This document shows, piece after piece, positions 11,502 through 22,835 of a DNA stretch of 64,000 nt. A model generated the notes under the pieces. The model searched no databases, was not told where the DNA came from, and worked only from the letters and a program-made list of their open reading frames with translations. The stretch's first letter is position 1. Every line of letters begins with the position of its first letter. Source of the stretch: Pararge aegeria (lineage: Eukaryota; Arthropoda; Insecta; Lepidoptera; Nymphalidae); NCBI RefSeq assembly GCF_905163445.1, contig NC_053183.1, positions 20,088,001 through 20,152,000 on the forward strand. The letters are read 5' to 3'. The translations under genes were made by a program, and so were the position numbers.

Positions 11502-11744
11502 CTCTAACTTTTCTAAGTTGTGTGCGTTTTAATCAATTAAAATATCACTTGCTTCAACGGTGAAGGGAAAAATCGTTAGGAAACCTGCATACCTGAGAGT
11601 TTCTCTATAATGTTCTCAAATGTGTGTTTAGCCCACCAATCCGCACTGGGCCAGCGTAGCCCACTACGGCCTTAACCCCTTCTCATTGTGAGAGGAGACC
11701 CGTGCCATGTAGTGGGCCAGTAATAGGTTGATATGATGATGATC
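11502..11744 (+). mobile_element. SINE-1 copy lacking its tRNA head
   Basis: 'ctctaacttttctaagttg', 'acttgcttcaacggtgaagg', 'aggaaacctgcatacctgag', 'ccaatccgcactgggccagc', ending in an ATGATGATG tail. Confidence 0.93.
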
Positions 11745-11934
11745 TTCTTCTCTCTGTCTTCTTGATGCTATTGAATTTGTATTTTTTTTTATTAGTTTGT
11801 ATTATTTAAAAATATTCTTTGCCTCTGTTGGATGGGTCTCCATAAATTCAAGCAAATTAAGCTTAATTTTCATAATATACTTTGTGTCAAATTCTGTGTA
11901 AAATTTCGTCCACATTGGTATTTATCATAATTAT

Positions 11935-12141
11935 ACCAGAATCATAATTGCCCGCGGTTTTTTGGTTTTTCATAAATCCTGCGGGGACTGTACATTTTCC
12001 CGGGATTCAAAGCAGCCTATGTGTTAATCCAGGGTATAATCTATCTTCACTCTAAAATTCAGTCAAATTGGTTCAGTAGTTTTTGCATGAAATAGTAACA
12101 AACATCCATCCATTGATCCATATATCCTAATATTAGTAGGA
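11935..12141 (-). mobile_element. Helitron-like element, degraded
   Basis: Antisense to the element at 32259-32430: 'gtgttaatccagggtataat', 'aattggttcagtagtttttg', and the 5' end 'atattagtagga' followed by T. The CTAG end is lost. Confidence 0.75.
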
Positions 12142-12291
12142 TAACCGGCCCACTACAATGTACTCCTTATTTATATCTGACTGGCGAGTAACTGGCAGGC
12201 GAATGCCCCAAGCAAAAAAATATTATACTTAGAATCCATTAACTTAAGTTAATAAATGTTACAAACTAGGAATTTTTAAAACGTGCTCTGA

Positions 12292-12375
12292 TTTCAAAAG
12301 AATCCCACAACAAACTCAGCTGGGTATTATGTTTGTTATCATCTCACAATGCCACTTAAAATTCAATACCTAAGC
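12292..12375 (+). repeat. REP-6 fragment
   Basis: 'cccacaacaaactcagctgg' and 'tcatctcacaatgccactta' match REP-6. Confidence 0.65.
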
Positions 12376-13956
12376 CCATTTTAAGTTTAAGAACGCTTTC
12401 CGCATCTACATCTGGGTCAAGGCTGACTCACTTCACTGGATCGATTTTCGCTAGTCTTTTTTTGTTGTTTTAGCGGACTCTGCTGAGAGATAGAATTTAA
12501 GACTGATCATTAATTATTCATACCAGTGTTGTAAGTGTGGAAGTGAGTCTGATTATTTCTTTGTTTGTTGTCTAAATTCAGCTCAGCCACTGCACTGTGA
12601 TTAAGTTTGGCAAATGTAAAGCTTGAATTTAGGAGATAGATTTAGAATACTTTTTATCTCTGGAGCTTAAAAATGATGCAGCTAAGCTGATCTTCACGAA
12701 TGTAGTTATCGCCATCACTGCTCATTACTGTATACACATTTTGTATGTAATGTACGTGTTAGGAAATAGGGAATTACAGCATTACAACATCATATACTTT
12801 ATCTATGAAAACCAGGTGATTATATTAAATATATCAACAAACCATAGTTTGTATACTCATTAATAGTATATTGATAGTGTTTTGAAACTAGGATAATGGC
12901 CTTTACCAGACTATCAAAGAAAAGTATATGATCTATGCCGGTGACAAGATTGACAAGATGCATTTGCGGGAAAGAAAAGTTAGCATGGATTTCAATTAAT
13001 CACTTGAGAAGAGGAGATTATGTTAAGATGGTAATAGAATGTTACTAATTGGGAACAGATGATTTATGATTGAAACGATAAACTTAGAAATATTGTTGTG
13101 GCGGAACAAGAGTCGCATATACTGGTGATAGAGTTGTTAAAAGTTGTTTGTACTATGGTGGTACGTGATGTTGCGTAAGATATCTCTTATATCCTTAATA
13201 TCCCTATCCTCTATTTTATACAGACAGAGGTTGCTCTATACAAACAACTTGTTCTAAAAGTCCTGGTGTTATAAGCGATAATGGTAGTTATGTTTGACCT
13301 ATATTATATGTCTTTTATCAAAGATTTGCAAATTGAGATTATTTGTAAATTTGTAAAAGTATTTATTAAATAATAATTAAACTACATCTTATTATACCGT
13401 GAAAAGTAATAGGCTTTTATTCCTCAAAATACGCGAAGCCTATATAAAAAAAAAACAACTCGATAAGTGAAGTATTTCACTCGTTATCGTGACCACAAGA
13501 TCCGGGATCCGCACACGGGCGTCCAAGACAGGACTTTTTTAAACCATGTTTTAATTAGTTTACATAATAAAAAGAGATTTTAAAATGTCATGAGTGTTAA
13601 AAATAGTGTTTTTTCTCAACATTTCTCTATTTATATTCACTTATAAAAGCAATAAAGAATAAAAATAGTGACATTTTAAGTTGGAGAATCACTCGGTGTG
13701 CGTTAACTGACAGTAATACCCACCTCAACGCTTCGCTTATCATGCTTGCAAAACTGGTTATTTAAATAAAAATTCACAAGCGCAATTAGTTTAGCAATTT
13801 ATAAGAAACATGTAGGTACAAAAAAAATTAATTATCTGCGATTACCGACCCGTCTGCTCAGCGTGGTGACTATGGACAGACCTTCCTTTTAGAGAATCCA
13901 GCCCAGCAGTGGACTTTTAAAGACTATTGGTGCTTAGCTTAACCATTGATGTCTTG
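12376..13956. other. mostly unassigned sequence
   Basis: A very decayed REP-6-like patch may exist at 12650-12740. Otherwise no repeat family, RNA gene or exon is recognised in about 1.5 kb. Confidence 0.45.
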
Positions 13957-14260
13957 ATTGGCGCATTGGACAGCGACCTTGCTCTCTGCGTCCAAGGTTG
14001 GAAAATGTTTGTGTGATGAACATGAATGTTTTCAGTGTGTGGGTGTTTATCTGTATTTAATAAGTATTTTATGTATACTATTCATAAAAGTACTCATCTG
14101 TCATCTTAGTACCCATAACACAAGCTTCGCTTACTTTGGGGCTAGATGGCGATGTGTGTATTATCGTAGTATATTCATTTTATTTTATTTTATTTGATTT
14201 TATTTTATTTTATTTTATTTTATTTTATATGTATTTTATTTTATTTTATTTATTCATTTT
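13957..14260 (+). mobile_element. SINE-2 copy with B box deleted, (ATTTT)n tail
   Basis: Body is typical, but the head jumps from 'tctgcgtccaaggttgg' to 'aaaatgtttgtg', removing the B-box segment. The tail expanded into an ATTTT microsatellite at 14172-14250. Confidence 0.9.
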
Positions 14261-14389
14261 ATATTTAAAAATGAAACAAAAAACATAAATATAACAAGAT
14301 CATAAAAATAATTTCACAATAGTTATACCTGCTTGTAACTAGCTAGCTATGTTCTTACACAATCAAGTTAAATTAATTAAAAAATTATT

Positions 14390-14551
14390 CATTGTTAAGT
14401 CAACATGTCCTAAGGATGCTCGTGCGTAGAGACCGAAGATCTGATTGGTGTGGAGTATAAGGATTATAGAAATTATAAATTACACCATACAGATTCTCCT
14501 GCTTTTCGCGGAGTATAGCAAATTAAGCTTAATTTTCATAAAATACATGGT
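14390..14551 (-). repeat. REP-5 copy
   Basis: Reverse copy: 'gttaagtcaacatgtcct', 'tggtgtggagtataaggat', 'attacaccatacagattctc', 'aagcttaattttcataa'. Confidence 0.85.
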
Positions 14552-14837
14552 GCAATTACAATTCTCACAGAACTGTAGGCAATGGTTAAGAATGTCGTTC
14601 AAAGGATCCGCAAATATGTCATAGTGAGGTGACTCCGTCAGCAGTGAATTTAGCTCCGAAAGAGTGGCATGAATGGGAGATCTAACGCGTGACACGAACA
14701 AGACGAAACGGCGAAATATTTGCGATTCCGACACCGACATAATTGACAGTTACTACGAGCAGATAAGCTGCACAACTTGCTATTAAGCTCTGGACAGTCT
14801 ATACTCCCAGTAAGAGTCTTATGTGTGCCTTGTTTCA

Positions 14838-14984
14838 ACTCTAGATTAAAATACAACTGTCGCTACCTCTCCGCTTCACTACACTACACACTACACAGTG
14901 TACTTGTTACGACTCTAGATCAACAAAATACAGTTGCTACCTCTCCGCTTCTCTACACTACATACTACACAGTGTAACTGAGAA
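14838..14984. repeat. tandem duplication of a 74-bp unit
   Basis: Unit 1 (14838-14911) and unit 2 (14912-14984) share 'actctagat', 'gctacctctccgcttc' and 'tactacacagtgta'-type blocks with about 10% differences. Confidence 0.85.
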
Positions 14985-15087
14985 CGGGCAGCGTCTTCTA
15001 TGCGATCACCACCACCATCTACTGCGATCAGCAACCGGTTTGCGCAGCTTAGTGGTTATGCGCAAACTCTCCTATTCGGAGAGATAG

Positions 15088-15400
15088 ATAGATAGATAAA
15101 GTCTTTATTGCACAAATTAAAAGAGATCTTGAGTCCATCAGTGGACTGTTATAGGTTATTGATGAAACATAAGTAAAAGGTTAAATTGAGAAAGAGGACC
15201 AGTCCTTGAACTGGGTAAAATACACTAACTGCAAGTTATTTGGCCACCATTAATCAAACTAGGTATAATGGCGCGTGCCAAACGGGTCACGCCGTAACAG
15301 CTAAAGTCAATACGACGTACACATAGTTTAACACTGACTCTCTGCGGTAATAAATGACTGTGGTTTACATTTTAACCGGGATAATAACTACCTTGGTTAA
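15088..15400 (-). repeat. possible LINE/SINE 3' tail (GATA)n
   Basis: Starts with a (GATA)n tract followed by 'aaagtctttattgcacaaa', the reverse complement of an AATAAA-bearing tail. Only one copy in this window, so family status is a guess. Confidence 0.35.
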
Positions 15401-15511
15401 CTGCGCTGATTTTATGACATTTAGGTGCAGTTGTATGAGTCAAACTTAACTGGTTTTCGGATGAATCACGTTCTTTTTCTAAATTAGAAAGACTAATTAG
15501 TTGAAAGCGTT

Positions 15512-15795
15512 GATATCCCAATGGACTATCACCGCTTTGGAGGACTTTAACTTAACTTTCGAGGCCGAGTTCGAATCACAGCACCTCTGACATTTGTGGG
15601 TTATGTGCGTTTTAAGTTATTAAATGTATCACTTGCTTCAACGGTGAAGGAAAACATCGTGAGGAAACCTGCATGCGCCATAATACGTAAGTATAGGCAA
15701 GCGTGGTGGACTCGGGCTTTAACCCCTTCTCATTGTGGGAGGAGACCCAGTCCCTGTAGGGATCTGGTACAAGGTTGATAAAATGATGACGATGT
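15512..15795 (+). mobile_element. SINE-1 copy
   Basis: tRNA-like head with 'gccgagttcgaatcacagca' (B box) followed by 'acttgcttcaacggtgaagg', 'cgtgaggaaacctgcatgcg', a deletion, then 'aaccccttctcattgtggga' and GATGA tail. Confidence 0.92.
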
Positions 15796-15899
15796 TGGTT
15801 GGTTTATTGGTTAACAATTTACTTAATTATTCCACTACAAGAGTTGAAGTTATATTAAACATTGAATAAATCAAAAATTTTAAAAACCACTACTTTTAA

Positions 15900-16160
15900 T
15901 ATTATTATCTACTACTAGTCAAGCGTACATTAGTCTACTTCTCAAGCCCTTTAATTTGACACCAATAATAAGATTAAAAAAAGTAGGACCGATTTTCATC
16001 AAACATAGCTAAGAACACTTCCGATTTATTCACCTTTCAAACAAAAAAAGAAGATCAAAATCCTTTCATCCATTCGAGGGCTACGAGGCCTCAGACAGAC
16101 ACACACGCACAGACACGGCAAACATAATACCCCGTAATTATTCTGTCGGGGGTTAAAAAG
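15900..16160 (+). repeat. REP-9 copy
   Basis: 'atcaaacatagctaagaaca', 'ttattcacctttcaaacaaa', a CA/GACA-rich patch and a terminal 'tgtcgggggttaaaaag'. Same family as 39940-40140 and 55350-55725. Confidence 0.75.
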
Positions 16161-16439
16161 AGCAAATGAAATAACAACTTCGCCTAGAATTCGAGGGAAA
16201 AATAATATTGTATTAATGAAATAAATCAATCTCTTATATAGGGGAAAATAATTCCCCTCACGTGCTAAGAGAGTTTTAGTTTTCCGTTATTCCCAATCAT
16301 CGGGTATTTCGAGACTGTCAGAACTAATAAATGACGACCAATAAAAGTAAGAGAAAACAACGTTTCTAGAGGCGTCGCGTAGGTAACTTGACACACCACT
16401 CTGTGAAACAACTGGACACAAATTGGAAATCAAAAGTTT

Positions 16440-16540
16440 TGACGACCTTCGTCTTCGCGCAGCGATTAGCGATGCGGTTTTAAGTGGGTCCCGGATTCGA
16501 TCGCCGAGAGGCTCATATTGCGCCTCTCGGCGATCGAGTG
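16440..16540 (+). repeat. tRNA-like repeat remnant ending in a hairpin
   Basis: 'gcagcgattagcgatgcgg' and 'gtcccggattcgatcgccg' look like A- and B-box regions of a tRNA-derived head. The B-box end forms one arm of a perfect 16-bp inverted repeat (16497-16512 / 16522-16537). Confidence 0.5.
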
Positions 16541-16682
16541 GCTTCGGCTGTCGCTAGTTACCGAACTGCCGATAAATACATGTCGCTAAGCGATTAAGCG
16601 TTCTGGTACCGATGTTGCGTAGTACTAGGTAACCGATCCGATTAAGTATAACCATTTCCTATAAAATTTGCAGTTAAGGTCT

Positions 16683-16875
16683 ATTATGAAAATTAAGCTT
16701 AATTTGCTATACTCCGCGAAATGCAGGAGAATCTGTACTGTTTCATTTGTAATTTCTTCAATATTCATACTCCACAGCACACAGATCTTCGGCAATGTAC
16801 CCTCTACGCACATTTCGCTCCGAATCCGCAGAATCGTCAGGAGATGTTAACTTTAGATAGTAATTGCCATGAGTG
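16683..16875 (+). repeat. REP-5 copy, forward
   Basis: 'ttaagcttaatttgctatac', 'ggagaatctgtactgtttca', 'cttcggcaatgtaccctcta', 'gtcaggagatgttaacttta'. It is followed head-to-head by a reverse copy. Confidence 0.88.
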
Positions 16876-17047
16876 TACATTGCCGAAGATATGTTTGGTG
16901 TGGAGTATAAAGATTAAAAATAAATTATAAATTACACCATACAGATTTTGCTGATTTTTGCGGAGCATAGCAAATTAGGCTTTTCAATTTAAGCAATTTT
17001 CTTAATACATCATAGAATTCCGCAAATAACGCCTGCTTCTATACAAT
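16876..17047 (-). repeat. REP-5 copy, reverse
   Basis: 'gtacattgccgaagatatgt', 'attacaccatacagattttg', 'aacgcctgcttctatacaat'. With 16683-16875 it forms a large imperfect inverted repeat. Confidence 0.88.
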
Positions 17048-17094
17048 GTCAAGGTCTATATTGCAATTTAATAAATTACAATATAGACCTTGAC
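17048..17094. repeat. perfect 16-bp inverted repeat, 15-nt loop
   Basis: Arms 17048-17063 (GTCAAGGTCTATATTG) and 17079-17094 are exact reverse complements, directly at the end of a REP-5 copy. Confidence 0.95.
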
Positions 17095-17451
17095 TTAACA
17101 TCCCACAGCTGGACTCAGGCTCTTTAACAGAACTGATGGTAAAAGAACATAGACCCACGCTGCTCCACTGTGGGGTGGTGGGATTGAACTTTTATTGCCG
17201 ACGATCTAACGTGGACTCTGAGACACTGGGATTGACAGAGCCTATAACCTAACTCCAGGCTGGAAAATTGTGTAATTGAATATTCACATCAATAGCTTTT
17301 CGGTCCATTGTTGGACTAAAGGCCGTAATCCCCACGCTGGGCAGAAGCTAAAACCCAGCACTTTGTGATCCGTAGCTGACCATGCTAACCAATAGACCAC
17401 CGAGACAGAAAGAGAGATCAAAAGGCAGATCAATTCTTTAAAAAGATAATA

Positions 17452-17669
17452 TAAATAAATAAATAATATACTGCGACTCAAAGTAAGTAATATAAAAAAA
17501 AAAAAATATACTGCGACCCAAAGTAAGTGTAGGTTGTGTTATGGGTAGATGACTGATGAATATTTAATGAATAATACATAAAAATACTTAAAATACGCCA
17601 TTGAAAAACAGTCACCCACAGCCCTGGACTCAGGAAGCAGGGTGACTGCCCACAGCGCCAATCAGCCAT
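17452..17669 (-). mobile_element. SINE-2 copy, diverged
   Basis: 'actgcgacccaaagtaagtg' occurs twice (17476 and 17510), showing a local duplication of the tail/body junction. The head end 'gactgcccacagcgccaatc' is recognisable, the B box is mostly deleted. Confidence 0.85.
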
Positions 17670-18053
17670 CAATAAATGAATAGAAACCACAAACATATTG
17701 TGCTTCCTATTTTCATGAGACAGTTGACCTTCTCCGCCTAATTTCATATATCAGATAAGCCTCTTAAAGACACATCGAGTGACCGTTTGCCTCTATTATT
17801 GGTTGCGAAAGGCTCGTTAAAATAATATATCGATATTACTTGGCACTGTTTGAGCCCGCGTTCATATTACTTTAGGGGCTTGGACATACTTTGTAAAAGA
17901 ACAATGTCGATTTTGGAAATATGAGCGCTTTATCTAAAGCCTTAATTGTTTTGTGAACTAATGCGCAGAGACTGGCGAAAACGTGGTATAATCGAAAAGA
18001 AGATTTTTTTATTGGTGTCAAATTTGAACTGATTTTATAACTATAGGTTGAGA
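17670..18053. other. unassigned sequence
   Basis: Nothing recognised. Confidence 0.45.
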
Positions 18054-18397
18054 CTAGCAGACCCGCGCGACTTCGTACGCGAATAAGTCGTCTTTAAAAA
18101 AACCACGTCAATTATGCCTATCCAAAAAACCACGTCAATCTAAAACTCCGTTGCGCGGATTATGAAAGACAAATGGGGAGAAAATAGCGATGCTATCTTG
18201 TAGAAGCTGTTTACTTTTTCGGGATAAAAAGAAGCATATGAGCTATGCCAGACTATATTGTAGGTATCTCTGCCAAATTTTAGCCAAATCGGTTTATTCG
18301 TTGTGGCGTTAAAGCGTAACAAACATCCATCCATACATACATCCATCCATCCATACATCTATTCTCACAAACTTTCGCATTTATTATATTAGTAGGA
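18054..18397 (-). mobile_element. Helitron-like element, complete 344 bp
   Basis: Preceded by A, starts CTAG and ends GA followed by T on the + strand, that is TC...CTAG between A and T on the minus strand. The 5' end reads 'tcctactaatataataaatg' on the minus strand, shared with the elements at 32259 and 55913. Confidence 0.85.
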
Positions 18398-18649
18398 TCG
18401 TACGCATGCATTCGATCGTTGTCCCATATGCCTTGCGACTTGCTGTTATCTGTGAAGAATTATGTCCTCGATCACCAACAATATTCATCAGACTTCATTA
18501 AAATTAGACAATACATGCTTGGTAGTTAGTACACATTGTCAAATAAAAAAGAATGCTTAAAATCGGTGCAAATTTAAAGGAGATATGAAATTGAAGTAGT
18601 AGAAAGTAGAAGTAGAAGTATGAAGAAAATTGATAAACACTTTCATTCC

Positions 18650-18925
18650 ATATCCCGGAGGAAACTTATTGTTTATCGGGATAAAAAGTATCCTATATGT
18701 TGACCCGGGACATCAGCTACCACTATACAAAATTTTATTGAAATCCGTTCAGCAGTTTTAACGTGATGCTTGGACAGACAGACAGACAGACATACAGACA
18801 AAAAATAAATAAAAATCTGTTTTTGGACTCATTATCGATTTTAAAGCATCCCCCGGTCAAAATTTTCAAAATGTATTAAATGTACAGAAATCTTCCAGTT
18901 ACAGTTTTTTATAAGTATAGATAGA
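18650..18925 (-). mobile_element. Helitron-like fragment
   Basis: 'tatcgggataaaaagtatcc', 'tgaaatccgttcagcagttt', and a (GACA)n patch at 18776-18800 are typical of the Helitron-like interiors in this window. Termini not clear. Confidence 0.55.
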
Positions 18926-18954
18926 TTATAATTATTATTATACATATTTAATGA

Positions 18955-19200
18955 CCTCCAATGCAAATCGATGTGAGTGTGTGTGCGTGTGTGTGACTGT
19001 GTGTGTTTTGGTCCATGTCTGTGGCTTCGTATTTCCCAAACCGATTTTGATTTTGTTTATTTTGTTTAAAAGGTGAATTAATCGTAAGTGTTCTTACCAG
19101 TCCAAGATGACCGCCATTACAAAATGGCGGATGATATATTTATACACAACTCCCTTAATATGGGTATCAAATAATCTGTATTTTGTCAGTATACGTAAAA
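18955..19200 (-). repeat. REP-9 copy with GT microsatellite
   Basis: Reverse-oriented: GT-rich tract, 'accgattttgattttgttt', 'aaaggtgaattaatcg', 'ccgccattacaaaatggcgg'. Compare 55350-55725. Confidence 0.65.
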
Positions 19201-19439
19201 GTGATAGAAAACTCCAGAACGGTTTGAATTCCAGGAGCCCATGCAAAGTAGCGTAGCATTCATTCTACATCATATGTCAGTAAATATTCCGTATTAAATT
19301 CCCGATACTTCAAAGTTATGACTTTTCCAATATGTGTCCAGATGTTGGAATGGTGTTGCGAGTTTTGTTATGAGCGTCAATTGTTTTTGCTTAGTTGTAT
19401 TGGTTGGCTATTGGTTTGTTACTTCGGGCGCGTACTAAA

Positions 19440-19948
19440 TCCTTTTTAATATTATAAAAGCGAAAGTGTGTTTGTTTGTTTATCCTTGTCTCACTCCCTT
19501 ACTATGCATCCAACGTTATCATTATATCAACCCATACCGGCCCACTTCAGGGCCCGAGTCTCCTCCCAATGAGAAGGGGTTAAGGCCGTAGTCCACCACA
19601 CTGTCCCAATGCGGATTGATGGACTCCATACACCTTTGAGAGCAATGTGTAGAACTCTCACGTTACCTCACGATGTTTTCCTTTACCGTTGAAGCAAGTG
19701 ATATTTTAAATACTTAAAACGCACATAACTTTAAAAGTTGTGCTGGGATTCGAACTCGATCCCACGAAAGTGAAGTCAAGCTTCTACCCAAGGCGCTATT
19801 ACCGCTCTTAAGCATCCATCAACTTGGTGGCATAGTGTTAGTTTAAAGAACGAAAAGTTACGCAAGCTACTTTTTATACCCGGAAAATAAATGGATTCTA
19901 CAGCACTTGTCAAATAAAAGCGGACAGAAACCGCAGGCAACAGTTAAT
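19440..19948 (+). mobile_element. Helitron-like element interrupted by SINE-1
   Basis: Starts after A with 'tcctttttaatattataaaa' and resumes at 19812 with 'agcatccatcaac', ending near 'ccgcaggcaacagttaa' (CTAG decayed to TTAA). The SINE-1 at 19516-19811 lies inside it; the GCATCCA string flanks both sides. Confidence 0.75.
19516..19811 (-). mobile_element. SINE-1, near full length, nested
   Basis: Reverse copy with ATGATA-type tail, 'gagaaggggttaaggccgta', 'cctcacgatgttttccttta', 'gctgggattcgaactcgatc' (B box) and 'gcgctattaccgct' (A-box end). The flanking GCATCCA repeat fits a target-site duplication. Confidence 0.93.
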
Positions 19949-20540
19949 AGGATATAATCCAATAGTTATGCGTGTGATAAACATTGATTTGTCGTATATT
20001 TTCACCTTTTCAACTTCTTGACTTTAAAAAAAGAGGAGGTTCTAAATTAGACTATATGTATTTTTTTGTTTATTTGTTAAAAACTGATTTGGGAGATTTT
20101 TTTGTATGGTACTTTACGAGTATAGCTCAGAGGTGGTACCGTTTTAATTTGATGAAGATTTACAATAGAATCGAGGGAATTCGTTAAATATTATAGGCAC
20201 ACCTATAAATAGGTGTAGAAACTTATTAGCTACTTACCTTACTATGTTTTTCTTAGCACCAACTTAAGAATGTTGCAGAAAATATTTATTTCTTGCTCTT
20301 TAGTTGTTTACGAAGTCGGTTCTTTTAGTAAATTTTTTTTTTACAGTAAAAAAATACCAACTCTGTATCTGTAATTGTGTAGATAATAATATTAACCCCC
20401 TAATGTAAACTTTATGTTACTGTAAACGTTAGTACGTACTTTAACCACGTTTGTCTCCAATACGTGTGAATTATGTAAATACATGTTATCTCGCTATTTA
20501 TGTAGTATTTCAATTTATTTAGTATTCAACGGAACAAGGT

Positions 20541-20645
20541 ACTTGTCCAGCGTGGTGGACAGCGTGGGTCTAAACCCTTTTCATCCTCAGAGGAAACCCG
20601 TGCTCTGTAATGGACCGTTAATGGTTTCATGACCATAATGATTAT
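20541..20645 (+). repeat. SINE-1 3' fragment
   Basis: 'tccagcgtggtggacagcg', 'acccttttcatcctcagagg', 'cccgtgctctgtaatggacc'. Confidence 0.75.
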
Positions 20646-20877
20646 TTACATCACGTAAATAACGAATTGCAATACATTTTTCAAAGAAATATTCTCAGGG
20701 AATGTTGCTGACATTAAAAGCCTTTTTGCTTTAAGATATCTCTCAATAAGTTCAAATTTTATTTAAATCGTAAGATTATAGAAAAATCCTATTATAATAT
20801 TACGGATTACACATATGATAAAAGAGCTTGGTTGAGTTGTTATAACTTCATAGCTAAATATTGTGAGATGGTGATTG

Positions 20878-21062
20878 AAAAAAATCCTGGCTAAGGTTGT
20901 TGTGGGCTCTTCTTAGACCAGGGCTGCTGCTGTAGTTTTATGTTAACGAATGCAGTTATCACAATCATCTAAAATTAGTGTTAACGTGTTAAATGATTGA
21001 ACGCTTCTTAAATGCCTGTGATAAGGTCTACATGAAAAAACATTTTTGAATTTGAATTTGAA
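20878..21062 (-). repeat. REP-6 copy
   Basis: Reverse-oriented: 'ggttgttgtgggctcttctt', 'aaatgcctgtgataaggtct', ending in (GAATTT)n. Confidence 0.8.
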
Positions 21063-21308
21063 TTCGCTTAATATCGATTTTATTTGAATAAATAATTCGA
21101 AATTAATTGTCCAATTTGTGAACGTCAATCAAATGCGTAATTATATCAATCGAGTTGGTAATTTTATTAATATATTCACTTATATTATAAATTCGAAAGT
21201 TAGTTTGTTAATTTTCCTTATTTTAAGCGGCAACGTACAACCGGGATTTTTGCAAAGAGATATTTTATGGTTCTGAAAGTGACATAATTATAGAGGCTAC
21301 ACAAATTA

Positions 21309-21450
21309 TCCAATCATCGTCGTCATATCAACTCATTACCCCTTCTCATTGTGAGACCCGTGCCCTGTAGGGGGGCACGGGTCTCACAATGAGAAGGGGT
21401 ATAGGCCGTAGACCACCACCCTGGCTCAGTGCGGATTGGTGAACTTCACA
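21309..21450 (-). repeat. SINE-1 3' part containing a fold-back
   Basis: 'catatcaactcattacccct...' and 'ggtataggccgtagaccacc', 'agtgcggattggtgaacttc' are SINE-1 tail sequence, but the 'ccccttctcattgtgagac' block is present twice in opposite orientation, giving a perfect 29-bp inverted repeat. Confidence 0.88.
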
Positions 21451-21459
21451 CATCAACTT

Positions 21460-22114
21460 TGACGTTGATCTAGATATCAGAATGTTTGTGCCTAACGAGT
21501 AAATTAAAACATACCACACTTTCTGTCGGTCTGTCTGTTAGCAAGCGTAACTAGGACTACCTGCGGAAAATCAGATATGCCGTCTTTAAAGGATAAAAAG
21601 TCACATTTGAAAGAGTAGGCAATATTCTTAAACCACTAAGCCAATGTCCGACAATATAAAAAGAAAATGGCGAGCGTATGACGCCATTTCGTTAAATGGA
21701 GGCTTTAATAAAACGGGGTCGTGGCCATCAGTCGCGAGCGCGGTCGCACTTTTTATACTTTATCTACGTTTATGTCTTTCAACGCTTATATACTTAATCC
21801 AGCCAAACGACAGGCTCCGAGGATAATTTGGGGGTATTTGCTTTCGCGGCGGACCAAAGTGAAAGTACCAGCGAGCGAGCGGAAACCTCTTTAGCTGAGG
21901 ATCTTTTTTCTATACTAGAGAATTCTTGCAACTTCGTCTGCGTCTAATTTTCGATATCCCGAGAGATTAAGGAATTTTCCAGCAATGACTCTCTACTATT
22001 AACTGAGGCCAACGACTTTACCTACTATCCACAGGGCACATTAAACAAAAATCAATACTCACAATTCATGGACCGACCCGGGAATCGAAACCAGGACCAC
22101 ACAACACACAACTT
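21460..22114. other. unassigned, locally GC-richer segment
   Basis: 21700-21910 contains GC-richer strings ('gtcgcgagcgcggtcgcac', 'ttcgcggcggaccaaagtga', 'agcgagcgagcgg') that match no other part of the window. No exon could be recognised. Confidence 0.4.
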
Positions 22115-22550
22115 CCTATACAACGTGTAAATGAAAACAGAAACACAACGACAAGCTATAGAAGTACATTATATATTATCTCTGAGACTTACCTATGAAA
22201 CCTAAACATTAAAAGTTTTTGATTAAACCACTGCCATAGTTTTTACAGAAAGCAATCAGTTCCTCCTGCCACTTTACAGTACAGTCGCAGTCTACATTCG
22301 CACAGTATTACGGCTACGCGACGCGTAAATAATGCATCGCGTAGTGTACTATGCACGTATCGGTCTTTCATCTTCCATAGGGTTGTCATAAGTAAACTCG
22401 GAATGTTTTGAATTAGTTTGTATGGAAATAAAAATCTTTACAGGGAGATCTCCTATGAAATATTCTTACGCAGGGTGCGTAAGTTTCATACGGGAATTAA
22501 GTATATCAACAGTGTTTCGTAATTCGATTACACGTTATAATTTACTGTTT
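22115..22550 (+). repeat. REP-10 copy
   Basis: 'caacgtgtaaatgaaaacag', 'atctctgagacttacctatg', 'ggtctttcatcttc', 'agggttgtcataagtaaac', 'taattcgattacacg' match 45715-46085 and in part 57270-57480. A dispersed element of unknown class. Confidence 0.7.
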
Positions 22551-22639
22551 ACGTCTGCGTGAATGAGTACCTACCTATGTTCACGTAGTAACAATACAAA
22601 ACGAAAAACGTCGTACGTCTAATACAGACTAATTCACAA

Positions 22640-22835
22640 TTGTAATATGATATGAAGTAAAATTTGACAAAACAACTTTAAGAATACTATTTTTTTTCCA
22701 GGTGCCTATAATTTTACTTTCCGTCGTTTCAACTAACATGGCGTTAATAAAATTCCAATTATAACGTTGATTGGTTGCTTTGTTAGGGCGTGATGGAAGG
22801 ACAAACAAACACACATGCATTTATAATATTAGTTA
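22640..22835 (-). mobile_element. Helitron-like remnant
   Basis: Ends with 'acacacatgcatttataata' + 'ttagtta', the decayed antisense 5' end of the Helitron-like family. Confidence 0.45.
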
